Source: DAITAZ01 sp036824045 (lineage in GTDB: Bacteria; Pseudomonadota; Gammaproteobacteria; Burkholderiales; Rhodocyclaceae). Taken from it: a stretch of 27,502 bases of DNA. Both the position numbers and the translations under genes were made by a program. The notes under the pieces are model-generated. The model was given only the letters and a program-made list of their open reading frames with translations. It made no database searches and was not told the origin of the DNA. The stretch is taken from assembly GCA_036824045.1 (NCBI GenBank), contig DAITAZ010000047.1, positions 1-27,502 of the forward strand, read 5' to 3'. Position 1 is the stretch's first letter; every line of letters begins with the position of its first letter. Below, piece after piece: positions 14,521 to 22,244 of the stretch.

Positions 14521-15764
14521 GGCAGGGGCAGCAGGCGCAGGGGCGCTTCCTTGCTCGGCCACAGCACCCGGAAGCGGCCATCCTGCACCAACAGGCGCGG
14601 GTTGTCCGAGGGGGCGGTGGTACTGGCGATTTCCGCCTCAGCCCGCCAGGTGCCGCCGGCATCGTCCGAGCGAAGGGCCTTGAGGCGGGTGCGCTGGCCG
14701 TCGAATTCCTTCCACACCACGGCAACCTGCTCGCCGGACAGGGCCAGGTCCGCGTGCTCGGCCGCGGCGCCGCCGATGCGCCGGGTGACCTCCGTCCGCA
14801 ACTCGGCGCCGCCCGCGGGCTGGGCGAGCCGGGCGTAGTGCACGCCTTCCTTGCCCGGGCCCTGGGTGAACCAGACGGCGTGGTAGCGGCCGTGCGCGTC
14901 CCGTGCCAGGGAGGGGCCGTGGTGCGGGCAGGCGTCGATGCGCCAGTTGTCGTGGCTGGCGCGCAGCAACGGGCCGGGCTGCCCGTCCGCGCTCAGGGTG
15001 GCGATGGCGTGGTCCCGGATGTTGGGCGGGAAGACGTGGCGCCAGATGACGCTGATGCTCCCGTCCGTGTGGGGCGCCAAGCCCAGGCGGCAGCATTCGC
15101 AGCTATGGTCGGCCAGGCGGATGTCGCCCCCGAAATGCGCACCCTGGTCGGAAGAGATGGCGAGGTAGATGGCGGCACCCCGGTATGCCCGCTTTGCCGC
15201 CTTGGCCGCTTCCTGGTCCCGCTTGTCGATCCAGGCCACGAACACCCGGCCGTCGTGGCCCACGGCCAGGGCGTCGAAACGGTGGGTGATTTCCTGCCGG
15301 TCCTGATGCACGGTGATGGGGGAGCTGAAGCTGGCGCCGCCGTCCACCGAGCGGGCGAAGCGGATTTCGCCGGTGTAGGGCCGGGGCAAGGGCTTGGTCC
15401 AGCTCACATACACCTCGCCTGCGGGGCCCAGGGCGATCTTGGGCCAGGCTTCGCCAGCGGCGGCGATGGGTTCCGGCGCGGCGTTCACCCGCACGGGCGG
15501 GCTCCAGCTCGCGCCCTCGTCCGCCGAATGGCGGACCACCACGTGCTCGCCCTGCTTCTGCGCCACCCACAGCCGGCCCCGGCTATCGGTGGCGGCGCCG
15601 GTGCCCAGCTCCAGCCGCCCCGGCGCGGGCGCCCTGGCGGCGCCGACATGGTGCTCGTGCGCTTCCTGGGCCGAAGCGGGCAAGGGGCCCAGCAGCGGCC
15701 CCAAGGCCAGGCAGATCCACCCCGCCGCCAGCAGGGCGCGGGTGGTGGCGGGCGGGCGCTGCAT
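14517..15764 (-). CDS. Exported BNR-repeat (sialidase-fold) protein in a copper operon
   Basis: This 415-residue protein has a signal peptide (ends LPASAQ, about residue 33) followed by a His-rich patch (EAHEHH). A six-bladed propeller is marked by Asp-box repeats SADEGASW (80-87), SVDGGASF (139-146), SSDQGAHF (204-211) and SDDAGGTW. It carries an unusual Cys/His set: Cys222, Cys224, Cys225 (HSCECCRLGL) and Cys279, His281, His282 (DACPHHGPS). By fold it would be labelled exo-alpha-sialidase, but the copper-gene context and metal-type residues argue for copper binding or delivery. Its ATG overlaps the PCu(A)C stop by one base (TGATG). Confidence 0.85.
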   Translation of the reverse strand: MQRPPATTRALLAAGWICLALGPLLGPLPASAQEAHEHHVGAARAPAPGRLELGTGAATDSRGRLWVAQKQGEHVVVRHSADEGASWSPPVRVNAAPEPIAAAGEAWPKIALGPAGEVYVSWTKPLPRPYTGEIRFARSVDGGASFSSPITVHQDRQEITHRFDALAVGHDGRVFVAWIDKRDQEAAKAAKRAYRGAAIYLAISSDQGAHFGGDIRLADHSCECCRLGLAPHTDGSISVIWRHVFPPNIRDHAIATLSADGQPGPLLRASHDNWRIDACPHHGPSLARDAHGRYHAVWFTQGPGKEGVHYARLAQPAGGAELRTEVTRRIGGAAAEHADLALSGEQVAVVWKEFDGQRTRLKALRSDDAGGTWRAEAEIASTTAPSDNPRLLVQDGRFRVLWPSKEAPLRLLPLP

Positions 15765-16225
15765 CAGTGCTGGTGCTTGTCTGCCGCCGGTTTGGCGTTC
15801 AGCGGCTTGGCGGGAGCTTTCAGCTCGATGGTGTCGGTCTTGCCGTCCTTGCCTTGCACGGTGAGGGTCAGGGGCACGATGTCGCCGGCGTTGATCTGGT
15901 GTTTCAGGTCGATCAGCATGACGTGGTAACCGCCGGGCTTGAGTTCCACCGCGGTGCCCGCCGGGAGGTCCAACCCCTTGGGCAGGGCGCGCATCTTCAT
16001 GACGCTGTCGACCATGGTCATCTCGTGGATCTCCACCACGTTGGCCACCGGCGAGGCGGCGGAAACCAGCTTGGCATCCTTGGCGGCAGTCAGGACCATG
16101 AAGGCACCGGTGGCTTTCTGCTGCGGCACGGTGGCACGGACCCAGGGCGCGTCCACACTCACCTGGGCCAGGGCGGAACCGGCGGCGGCCAGGCTGATCA
16201 GGGCGGCGACGATGTGACGATGCAT
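15764..16225 (-). CDS. PCu(A)C-type periplasmic copper chaperone
   Basis: This 153-residue protein has a signal peptide (MHRHIVAALISLAAAGSALA, then QVSV) and the PCu(A)C domain. The copper-binding pattern is present: His67 and Met69 (EIHEMT), Met76/Met78 (VMKMRAL) and His101/Met103 (GGYHVML). The His-containing tail (ADKHQH) may add a second copper site. Members carry Cu(I) to the CuA or CuB centres of cytochrome oxidases, usually working with SCO proteins. It lies 39 bases downstream of the SCO gene and overlaps the next gene by one base, so the operon is tightly coupled. Confidence 0.95.
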   Translation of the reverse strand: MHRHIVAALISLAAAGSALAQVSVDAPWVRATVPQQKATGAFMVLTAAKDAKLVSAASPVANVVEIHEMTMVDSVMKMRALPKGLDLPAGTAVELKPGGYHVMLIDLKHQINAGDIVPLTLTVQGKDGKTDTIELKAPAKPLNAKPAADKHQH

Positions 16226-16264
16226 GCTTGCTTCTCCTCGAGTGGCGGTTAGGGTGTGCGGTGT

Positions 16265-16873
16265 TCAGGCGCCGGTGGACATCAGGGTGCGCAGATCGGT
16301 CACGATCTGCTCCGGCGTCAAGTGGTGGGCCAGGGCCAGCCGCAGCCGGCCCTGGGTGTCAAACAGGTAGGTGGTGGCTGTGTGGTCCAGGGTGTAGGAC
16401 TGGCCGGTGGGGACCTTGCGGTAATAGACCTTGAACTCCGCCACCACCTTGTCGGTGCCCGCAGCGTCCGCCCGCAGGCCGAGGAAGCCCGGGTCGAAGG
16501 TGGTGGTGTACTGCTGGAGGACTTCGGGGGTGTCGCGCTCCGGGTCCAGGGTGACGAAGATCACCTGCAGCTTGTCCTTGTCCGCGCCCAGCAACTCGCG
16601 CACGCTCACCGCGCGCGAAAGTGCCGTGGGGCACACGTCCGGACACTGGGTGAAGCCGAAGAACAGCATCACGTAGCGACCCCGGAAATCCGCCAAGGTG
16701 CGCTCCCGGCCGTCCGGGTCGGCAAGGCGGAAGTCCTTGCCGTAGGGCGCACCGGTGAGGTCGGTACCGATGTAGGAGACCGGACTGGCGGGCTTGGAAC
16801 AGCCTGCCAGCGGGGACAGGGCCAGCGCCAGGGGCGCGGCCAGCAAAGTGGCCAGGATGCGGCGGCGTAGCAT
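16265..16873 (-). CDS. SCO1/SenC-family copper lipoprotein
   Basis: This 202-residue protein has a lipoprotein signal (LSPLAGC, lipid on Cys25) and a thioredoxin-like SCO domain. The copper ligands are all present: Cys77 and Cys81 (FTQCPDVCP) and His164 (TLDHTATTYL). SCO proteins insert copper into cytochrome c oxidase subunit II or act as its thiol reductase at the outer face of the inner membrane. It is the first gene of a four-gene minus-strand operon. The start ATG 16873 gives MLRRR before the hydrophobic segment. It is transcribed away from the SPFH gene, with a 255-base shared control region. Confidence 0.95.
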   Translation of the reverse strand: MLRRRILATLLAAPLALALSPLAGCSKPASPVSYIGTDLTGAPYGKDFRLADPDGRERTLADFRGRYVMLFFGFTQCPDVCPTALSRAVSVRELLGADKDKLQVIFVTLDPERDTPEVLQQYTTTFDPGFLGLRADAAGTDKVVAEFKVYYRKVPTGQSYTLDHTATTYLFDTQGRLRLALAHHLTPEQIVTDLRTLMSTGA

Positions 16874-16965
16874 GGGGTTTCTCTTTACAGGGGTTGGTAC
16901 CCGCTCTTGCGCCGGGCATTCGGTCCAGCGCGAGAGCATGTTAACAGCGCGGGGGCGGCGCCCCC

Positions 16966-16982
16966 TGCGACCAATTGTCGCA
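16966..16982. promoter_or_regulatory. Operator-like inverted repeat between SCO and SPFH genes
   Basis: TGCGAC, CAATT, GTCGCA form a perfect 6-5-6 dyad near the middle of the 255-base divergent intergenic region (16874-17128). Beside it lie a GC hairpin (GGGGGC at 16951-16956 with GCCCCC at 16960-16965) and a longer inverted repeat (GCCGGCC at 16985-16991 with GGCCGGC at 17004-17010). No convincing sigma-70 pair was found. It could bind a regulator serving one or both operons. Confidence 0.4.
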
Positions 16983-17128
16983 GAGCCGGCCTGGCCCGGC
17001 ATTGGCCGGCGCGGTGCGATTGGCCGATCAGCCCCGGAATCCCCCGGATAATCTCCGGCCTGTCCGGGTGCCGAATTGTTAAGAATCTGGGCTATCCTGA
17101 AACAGTCGCCGCCCCGGGAGCGTGAGCC

Positions 17129-18157
17129 ATGGCCCTCTTCGATTTCATCCGCAAGCAGTTCATCGACGTCATCCACTGGACTGAGGAGGGCGACGGTGTC
17201 CTGGCCTGGCGCTATCCCATGCAGGACATGGAGATTCAGAACGGTGCCAGCCTGACAGTGCGCGAATCCCAGCTCGCCATGTTCGTCAATGAGGGCACGG
17301 TGGCGGATGTGTTCCAGGCCGGGCGCTACACCCTGACCACCCAGACCCTGCCGGTGCTGACCAACCTCAAGCACTGGGACAAGGCCTTCGAGTCCCCCTT
17401 CAAGTCGGACGTCTATTTCTTCAGCGCCCGCCAGCAACTGGACCGCAAATGGGGCACGCCCCAGCCGATCACCATCCGCGACAAGGAGTTCGGTATCGTC
17501 CGCCTGCGCGCCTTTGGCATCTATGCCTACCGGCTGGCGGACCCGCGCCTCTTCTACAGCCAGGTGAGCGGCACCCGGGAGTCCTATTCGGTGGATGAGC
17601 TGGACGGCCAGTTGCGCAGCACGGTGGTGGCGACGATGACGGATCTTTTCGCCAGCAGCGGCGTTTCCTTCCTGGACATGGCGGCCAACCAGGTGGCCTT
17701 TGCCGAGCGCATGAAGGAAAAACTGGCGGCGGCCTTCGGCGCCCTGGGCCTGGCGCTGGAGAGCTTCGTGGTGCAGAACGTTTCGCTGCCGGAAGAACTG
17801 CAGCAGGCCCTGGACCAGCGCATCTCGATGAACATGATCGGCGACCTGGGCCGCTACGCCCAGTACCAGACGGCCCAGTCCATCCCCATCGCCGCTGGCA
17901 ACGAGGGCGGGCTGGCCGGCGTCGGGGCGGGCCTGGCGGCCGGCATGAGCGTGGGCCAGACCATGAGCCAGGCCATGGGGCAGATGCTCCAGCCCCCGGC
18001 CCCGGCAGCACCCGCAGCGGCGCCGGCACAGGCGGCCCCGGCGGCGGAGGACATCCCCGCCCTGCTGGAAAAACTCCACGGCCTGATGGAGAAGGGCATC
18101 CTCACCGCCGACGAGTTCGCCGCCAAGAAAGCGGAACTTCTCAAGCGCCTGATGTAA
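17129..18157 (+). CDS. SPFH-domain protein with C-terminal SHOCT motif
   Basis: This 342-residue protein has an SPFH (band 7-like, YdjI/virion-core type) domain over about residues 25-240. Landmarks are LTVRESQLAMFVNEG, VFQAGRYTLTTQTLPVL and LGLALESFVVQNVSLPEELQ. A Gly/Met-rich stretch and an Ala/Pro linker (about 285-306) follow, then a SHOCT motif (about 309-342, IPALLEKLHGLMEKGILTADEF). There is no N-terminal membrane helix, so it may bind membranes peripherally. Such proteins assemble into large membrane-organising rings. ATG 17129 has GGGAG eight bases upstream. It heads the DUF4178/DUF350/aminopropyltransferase cluster. Confidence 0.92.
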   Translation: MALFDFIRKQFIDVIHWTEEGDGVLAWRYPMQDMEIQNGASLTVRESQLAMFVNEGTVADVFQAGRYTLTTQTLPVLTNLKHWDKAFESPFKSDVYFFSARQQLDRKWGTPQPITIRDKEFGIVRLRAFGIYAYRLADPRLFYSQVSGTRESYSVDELDGQLRSTVVATMTDLFASSGVSFLDMAANQVAFAERMKEKLAAAFGALGLALESFVVQNVSLPEELQQALDQRISMNMIGDLGRYAQYQTAQSIPIAAGNEGGLAGVGAGLAAGMSVGQTMSQAMGQMLQPPAPAAPAAAPAQAAPAAEDIPALLEKLHGLMEKGILTADEFAAKKAELLKRLM

Positions 18158-18203
18158 GGCTGCGCACCCCGCCAACCCTCGCTCGACTCGTTCGCTTGCT
18201 GCC

Positions 18204-20111
18204 TTGAAGCAGACTGTCTGCCCATCCTGCGGCGCGCCGGTAATCTTCCGCGCCGGCATCTCGGTGCTCGCCGTGTGCGGCTTTTGCCGCAGCACGCTGC
18301 TGCGCCAGGGCGCCGCCCTGGAAAACCTGGGCAAGATGGGCGAGCTCATGGAGGACGCCTCGCCCATCCAGCTTGGCACCGAGGGGCGGCTGGAAGGCAA
18401 GGGTTTCACCGTGGTGGGGCGCATCCAGCTCCGGCACGAGCAGGGGCTGTGGAACGAGTGGCACGTGCTGTTTGGCGACGGCCGCAGCGGCTGGCTCTCC
18501 GAATCCTCCGGCGCTCACGTCATCAGTTTTCCCGCCCGGCTGCCGGCCAACGTGCCGGCCTTCGATCAACTGGCGGTGGAAGCCACCCTCCCCATCGAGG
18601 GTGACACCTTCCAGGTGATGAACAAGGAGACCGCCACCTGCGTGGCGGGCGAGGGGGAACTGCCGTTCAAGGTGGGGAGCGGTTACCCCGCGCCGCTGGT
18701 GGATCTGGCCAGTGAGACCCGCTTCGCCACCCTGGACTACAGCGACGGCGCGCCCCTGCTCTTCGTGGGCCGGCCCGTGGAGCTGCCCCAGCTCAAACTC
18801 ACCCACCTGCGGGACCGGGAGGCCACCGCGGCCAAGGTCAAGTCCCGTGCCTTTGCCTGCACCGGCTGTGGCGCGCCGCTGGAGTTGCGCACCGAGGGCG
18901 CGCTGGCCGTGGCCTGCGGTAGTTGCGGCGCGGTGGTGGACGCCAAGGACCCGAACCATGCCGTGCTCTCCCAATTCGCCCAGGCCACGCGGGTGGACAC
19001 CCTGCTGCCCCTGGGCAGCCGTGGCCGCCTGCGGGGGGACGACTACGATGTGGTGGGCTACCTGCGCCGCAAGGTGACGGTGGATGGCATCGACTACGAG
19101 TGGGAGGAATACCTGCTCCATGGCGAGCGGCCGGGGTTCCGCTGGCTTTCCCAGTACCAGGGGCACTGGAGTCTGGCCAAGCCGCTGGCCGTATCGATCC
19201 CGGTCAAGCCGGGGGGCAAGCAACCCCAGGCCCGCTACCTGGGCAAGACCTTCCGCCACTTCCAGCGGGCGCGGGCAACGGTGACCCTGGCCTACGGGGA
19301 GTTCTACTGGCAGGTGGAGGCGGGGGAATGGGCGCAGGTGGACGACTACGTGGCACCGCCCCTGATGCTGACCCGGGAGAAGAACCCCAAGGAGCAGGTG
19401 TGGGCCCTGGGCGAGTACCTGGAGCCGGAGGCGGTGAGCGCCGGCTTCAAGCTCAAGAAGCCGCTGCCGGTGCCCCAGGGCGTGGCCCCCAACCAGCCGT
19501 CGCCCTTCGAGGGGCGGGTGTGGCGGGCCTGGGCCGTATTCGCGCTGGCGCTGGTGCTCTCCCTGGTGCTGCAGTCGGTGCTGGGCGGCACCCGGAGCCG
19601 GGGGGGCGATCTGCTCAACCAGTTCTATTCGGTGGCCCCGGACCAGTCCAGCGCCGAGTTCGAGACGCAGCCTTTCCGGGTGGACAAGGGGCCGACCCGG
19701 CTGGGGGTGCGCAACTGGACCAATGTGAACAATAGCTGGGCCCATATCGCGCTGACCCTGCGCAACGTGGAGACCGGCGAAGAGTGGCAGGCGGAGCGGG
19801 AAGTGGGCGCCTGGAGCGGCGTGGAGGACGGCGACCACTGGAGCGAGGGGTCTTCCGCCGACGAAGCCGTGCTCGCCGCCGTGCCCGCCGGCCAGTACGT
19901 CCTGCAGGTGGAGCTGGAACGGGACCCGGAACACCGGGGCCCCCTCACCACCCGGCTGACGGTGGTGCGCAGCGTGCCCGGCTGGGGCAACTGGGTGCTG
20001 GCGGCGCTGCTCATGCTGGCCTGGCCGGCGTGGCTCAGTTTCCGCCGGGGCAGCTTCGAGACCCGCCGCTGGGCCGAGAGCGACTACGCGCCGGAAGAAA
20101 AAGACGAGTAA
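18204..20111 (+). CDS. DUF4178 membrane protein with two zinc ribbons
   Basis: This 635-residue protein has repeated architecture. Zinc ribbon 1 (Cys6, Cys9, Cys25, Cys28) is followed by a DUF4178-type beta domain (about 50-200). Zinc ribbon 2 (Cys219, Cys222, Cys238, Cys241) is followed by a second DUF4178-type domain (about 265-420, GRLRGDDYDVVGYLRRKVTV). A transmembrane helix lies at about 438-461, then an extracytoplasmic beta-rich domain (about 470-590) and a second helix (about 593-613). The start is TTG at 18204, supported because ribbon 1 begins at residue 6 and no other start precedes it; the ribosome site is poor. The biochemical role of DUF4178 is unknown. The protein would link cytoplasmic zinc domains to the periplasm. 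Confidence 0.88.
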   Translation: MKQTVCPSCGAPVIFRAGISVLAVCGFCRSTLLRQGAALENLGKMGELMEDASPIQLGTEGRLEGKGFTVVGRIQLRHEQGLWNEWHVLFGDGRSGWLSESSGAHVISFPARLPANVPAFDQLAVEATLPIEGDTFQVMNKETATCVAGEGELPFKVGSGYPAPLVDLASETRFATLDYSDGAPLLFVGRPVELPQLKLTHLRDREATAAKVKSRAFACTGCGAPLELRTEGALAVACGSCGAVVDAKDPNHAVLSQFAQATRVDTLLPLGSRGRLRGDDYDVVGYLRRKVTVDGIDYEWEEYLLHGERPGFRWLSQYQGHWSLAKPLAVSIPVKPGGKQPQARYLGKTFRHFQRARATVTLAYGEFYWQVEAGEWAQVDDYVAPPLMLTREKNPKEQVWALGEYLEPEAVSAGFKLKKPLPVPQGVAPNQPSPFEGRVWRAWAVFALALVLSLVLQSVLGGTRSRGGDLLNQFYSVAPDQSSAEFETQPFRVDKGPTRLGVRNWTNVNNSWAHIALTLRNVETGEEWQAEREVGAWSGVEDGDHWSEGSSADEAVLAAVPAGQYVLQVELERDPEHRGPLTTRLTVVRSVPGWGNWVLAALLMLAWPAWLSFRRGSFETRRWAESDYAPEEKDE

Positions 20112-20131
20112 TCGAGCACGCACTCACCATC

Positions 20132-20287
20132 ATGCCCCGCCATTACGCCATCTTTTGTGCCCTCGTCCTCAGCGTTTTCACCTGGGCCCAGTACACTGGC
20201 CATCACGCCTTCAGCGGCGCCTCCGACGGCCACCGGGTCAGCAGCGGCAGCGGCGGTGGCACCTATCGAACCTCCCACCACAAATAG
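20132..20287 (+). CDS. 51-residue exported or membrane micro-protein
   Basis: This short gene encodes an N-terminal hydrophobic helix or signal peptide (YAIFCALVLSVFTWAQY), then a small Gly/Ser-rich tail (SSGSGGGTYRTSHHK). ATG 20132 is the most sensible start, 21 bases after the DUF4178 stop and 12 bases before the DUF350 ATG. Its place within a tight same-strand run makes it likely to be real. The HK-ended tail could sit outside the inner membrane. No family is recognised; it could be a substrate, tether or subunit of the surrounding system. Confidence 0.62.
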   Translation: MPRHYAIFCALVLSVFTWAQYTGHHAFSGASDGHRVSSGSGGGTYRTSHHK

Positions 20288-20298
20288 CGGAGCGACTC

Positions 20299-20514
20299 AT
20301 GGAACTGGCCAATCTGTCCCACGTCCTGCCCGCGCTGATCTATTCGCTGATCGGCGTCGTGTTCTTCTGGGTGTCTTTCATCGTCATCGACAAGCTCACC
20401 CCCTACGACCTGTGGAAAGAGATCGTCGAAGAGCGCAACCTGGCCCTGGCGGTGGTGGTGGGCGCCATGTGCCTGGGCATCGCCATCATCGTGGCGGCGT
20501 CGATACACGGGTAG
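20299..20514 (+). CDS. DUF350 (YjfL-type) small membrane protein
   Basis: This 71-residue protein has two transmembrane helices (about 8-28, VLPALIYSLIGVVFFWVSFI, and about 47-69, LALAVVVGAMCLGIAIIVAA). They are joined by a charged loop (DKLTPYDLWKEIVEERN). This is one DUF350 unit; the family often has two or more, as in E. coli YjfL, so this is a minimal version. ATG 20299 has GGAG seven bases upstream. It lies between the micro-protein and the aminopropyltransferase. Known members are encoded near polyamine or PspA-like genes, but no activity has been shown. Confidence 0.88.
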   Translation: MELANLSHVLPALIYSLIGVVFFWVSFIVIDKLTPYDLWKEIVEERNLALAVVVGAMCLGIAIIVAASIHG

Positions 20515-20520
20515 GGCCGC

Positions 20521-22023
20521 TTGCAACTTCCGCTTCTTGCCTCCGTCTTTGTCATTGCCTCCTGCGGGCTCGTCTATGAGCTGATCGCGGGGGCCCTTTC
20601 CAGCTATCTGCTGGGGGATTCGGTCACCCAGTTCTCCACGGTGATCGGCACCTACCTCTTCGCCATGGGCATCGGCTCCTGGCTGTCGCGCTACGTGGTG
20701 CGGGGCGTGGTGCTGCGCTTCATCCAGGTCGAACTGCTGGTGGGGCTGATCGGCGGCTGCTCGGCGGTGGTGCTGTTCTTCGTCTTTTCGTGGATGCCGG
20801 CGCCCTTCAAGCTGGTGCTCTACGGCAACGTGCTCGCCATCGGCATCCTGGTGGGGTTGGAGATCCCGCTGGTGATGCGCATCCTCAAACAGCACTACGG
20901 CTTTCGCGATCTGGTGTCGCAGGTGCTCACCTTCGACTACCTGGGCGCCCTGGCCGTGTCGGTGGCTTTCCCGCTCATCCTCGCGCCGCAACTGGGGCTG
21001 GTGCGCACCGGCCTGCTCTTCGGCTTGCTCAACGCGCTGGTGGCGGCCTGGGCGCTGTGGCTGTTCCGCGCCGAGCTGCCCCCCGGCCGCGGGCTCCAGG
21101 CCCAGTGCGCGGCGGTGGTGCTGGTGCTGCTGGCGGGGCTGGCGGGGGCGGGGCAACTGACCCGGCTGGCGGAGGAGCACCTCTACAGCGACGAGATCAT
21201 CCATTCCGAAAGCACGCCGTATCAGCGCATCGTGGTCACCCGGTGGAAGGACGACGTGCGGCTCTTCCTCAACCACAACCTGCAGTTTTCCTCCCGGGAC
21301 GAATACCGCTACCACGAGGCCCTGGTGCATCCGGGGCTGGCCGCCGTGCCCGGCCCCGGGCTCAAGGTGCTGGTGCTGGGGGGTGGGGACGGGCTGGCGG
21401 TGCGCGAGATCCTCAAATATCCCCAAGTGGCGGCGGTGACCCTGGTGGACCTGGACCCGCGCATGACCCAGCTCTTCACCCAGCACCCGCTGCTGGCCCG
21501 GCTCAATGGCGGCGCCCTGAGCGATCCGCGGGTGCGGACGGTGAATGACGACGCGTTCCAGTGGCTGGACCGGGAGGCGGGCGTGTTCGACTTCATCGTC
21601 ATCGACTTCCCCGACCCCACCGGCTACGGCCTGGGCAAGCTCTACACCGACATGTTCTACAAGCTGGTGGAGCGCCACCTCTCCCCCCGCGGGCTGGCGG
21701 TGGTGCAGGCCACCTCGCCCCTCTACGCCCGGCGCTCCTTCTGGTCCATCGTCCATACCATCGAGAGCGTGGGGCTCAAGACCGCGCCTTACCATGCCCT
21801 GGTCCCCTCGTTCGGCGAATGGGGCTACATCATCGCCAGCCGCCAGGGCTACGCGCCGCCCGACAGCTTCATGCCCGGCCTGCGCTTTGTGGAGCCCGGG
21901 CTGATGCCCGCGCTCTTCCAGTTCCCGCGGGACATGGCGCGGGTCGAAGCCGACGTGAACCGCCTCAACACCCAAGCCCTCGTCCATTACTACGAAGCGG
22001 AATGGAAACAGCACGCCCCCTAG
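20521..22023 (+). CDS. Membrane-fused polyamine aminopropyltransferase (spermidine synthase-like)
   Basis: This 500-residue protein joins an N-terminal domain of about six to seven transmembrane helices (1-215) to a C-terminal spermidine-synthase-type methyltransferase fold (about 225-490). Landmarks are the nucleotide loop VLGGGDGLAVREIL (GGGDG 287-291), VDLDPRM and the catalytic loop IDFPDPTGYGLGKLYT (Asp362/Asp365). Soluble SpeE enzymes transfer aminopropyl from decarboxylated SAM to putrescine; membrane-fused versions have no settled substrate. The start is TTG at 20521, seven bases after the DUF350 stop; no other start precedes the first helix. No SAM decarboxylase gene is in the window, so the donor must come from elsewhere. 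It is followed by the gap and the FAD oxidase-like gene. Confidence 0.92.
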   Translation: MQLPLLASVFVIASCGLVYELIAGALSSYLLGDSVTQFSTVIGTYLFAMGIGSWLSRYVVRGVVLRFIQVELLVGLIGGCSAVVLFFVFSWMPAPFKLVLYGNVLAIGILVGLEIPLVMRILKQHYGFRDLVSQVLTFDYLGALAVSVAFPLILAPQLGLVRTGLLFGLLNALVAAWALWLFRAELPPGRGLQAQCAAVVLVLLAGLAGAGQLTRLAEEHLYSDEIIHSESTPYQRIVVTRWKDDVRLFLNHNLQFSSRDEYRYHEALVHPGLAAVPGPGLKVLVLGGGDGLAVREILKYPQVAAVTLVDLDPRMTQLFTQHPLLARLNGGALSDPRVRTVNDDAFQWLDREAGVFDFIVIDFPDPTGYGLGKLYTDMFYKLVERHLSPRGLAVVQATSPLYARRSFWSIVHTIESVGLKTAPYHALVPSFGEWGYIIASRQGYAPPDSFMPGLRFVEPGLMPALFQFPRDMARVEADVNRLNTQALVHYYEAEWKQHAP

Positions 22024-22029
22024 GGTCCA

Positions 22030-22060
22030 GCGCCTCCGCCCGGCCGCCCGAAGGAGGCGC
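22030..22060. repeat. Inverted repeat beside the second assembly gap
   Basis: GCGCCTCC (22030-22037) pairs with GGAGGCGC (22053-22060). The gap edges themselves are complementary: CCCTCCCC (22064-22071) and GGGGAGGG (22172-22179). The stretch CCTCCGCCCGGCCG occurs on both sides (22034 and 22213). This looks like a REP-like intergenic palindrome that broke the assembly. Confidence 0.5.
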
Positions 22061-22071
22061 GTTCCCTCCCC

Positions 22072-22171
22072 NNNNNNNNNNNNNNNNNNNNNNNNNNNNN
22101 NNNNNNNNNNNNNNNNNNNNNNNNNNNNNNNNNNNNNNNNNNNNNNNNNNNNNNNNNNNNNNNNNNNNNNN
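22072..22171. other. Assembly gap (100 N)
   Basis: There are exactly 100 N, a scaffolding placeholder, so the true length is unknown. The gap lies between the aminopropyltransferase and the FAD protein. A small gene could be hidden here. Confidence 0.98.
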
Positions 22172-22244
22172 GGGGAGGGTGCCGCGTAGCGGCGGGAGGG
22201 CCAAAGGCCTCACCTCCGCCCGGCCGGCGCGGGGTGCCTGAGCC

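Noticed and set aside
14517..15764. Annotation as a true sialidase
   Set aside because: Asp boxes show only the propeller fold. The operon context and Cys/His residues point to copper chemistry.
17076..17098. Sigma-70-like boxes TTGTTA and TATCCT before the SPFH gene
   Set aside because: The spacer is only 11 bases, too short for a sigma-70 promoter.
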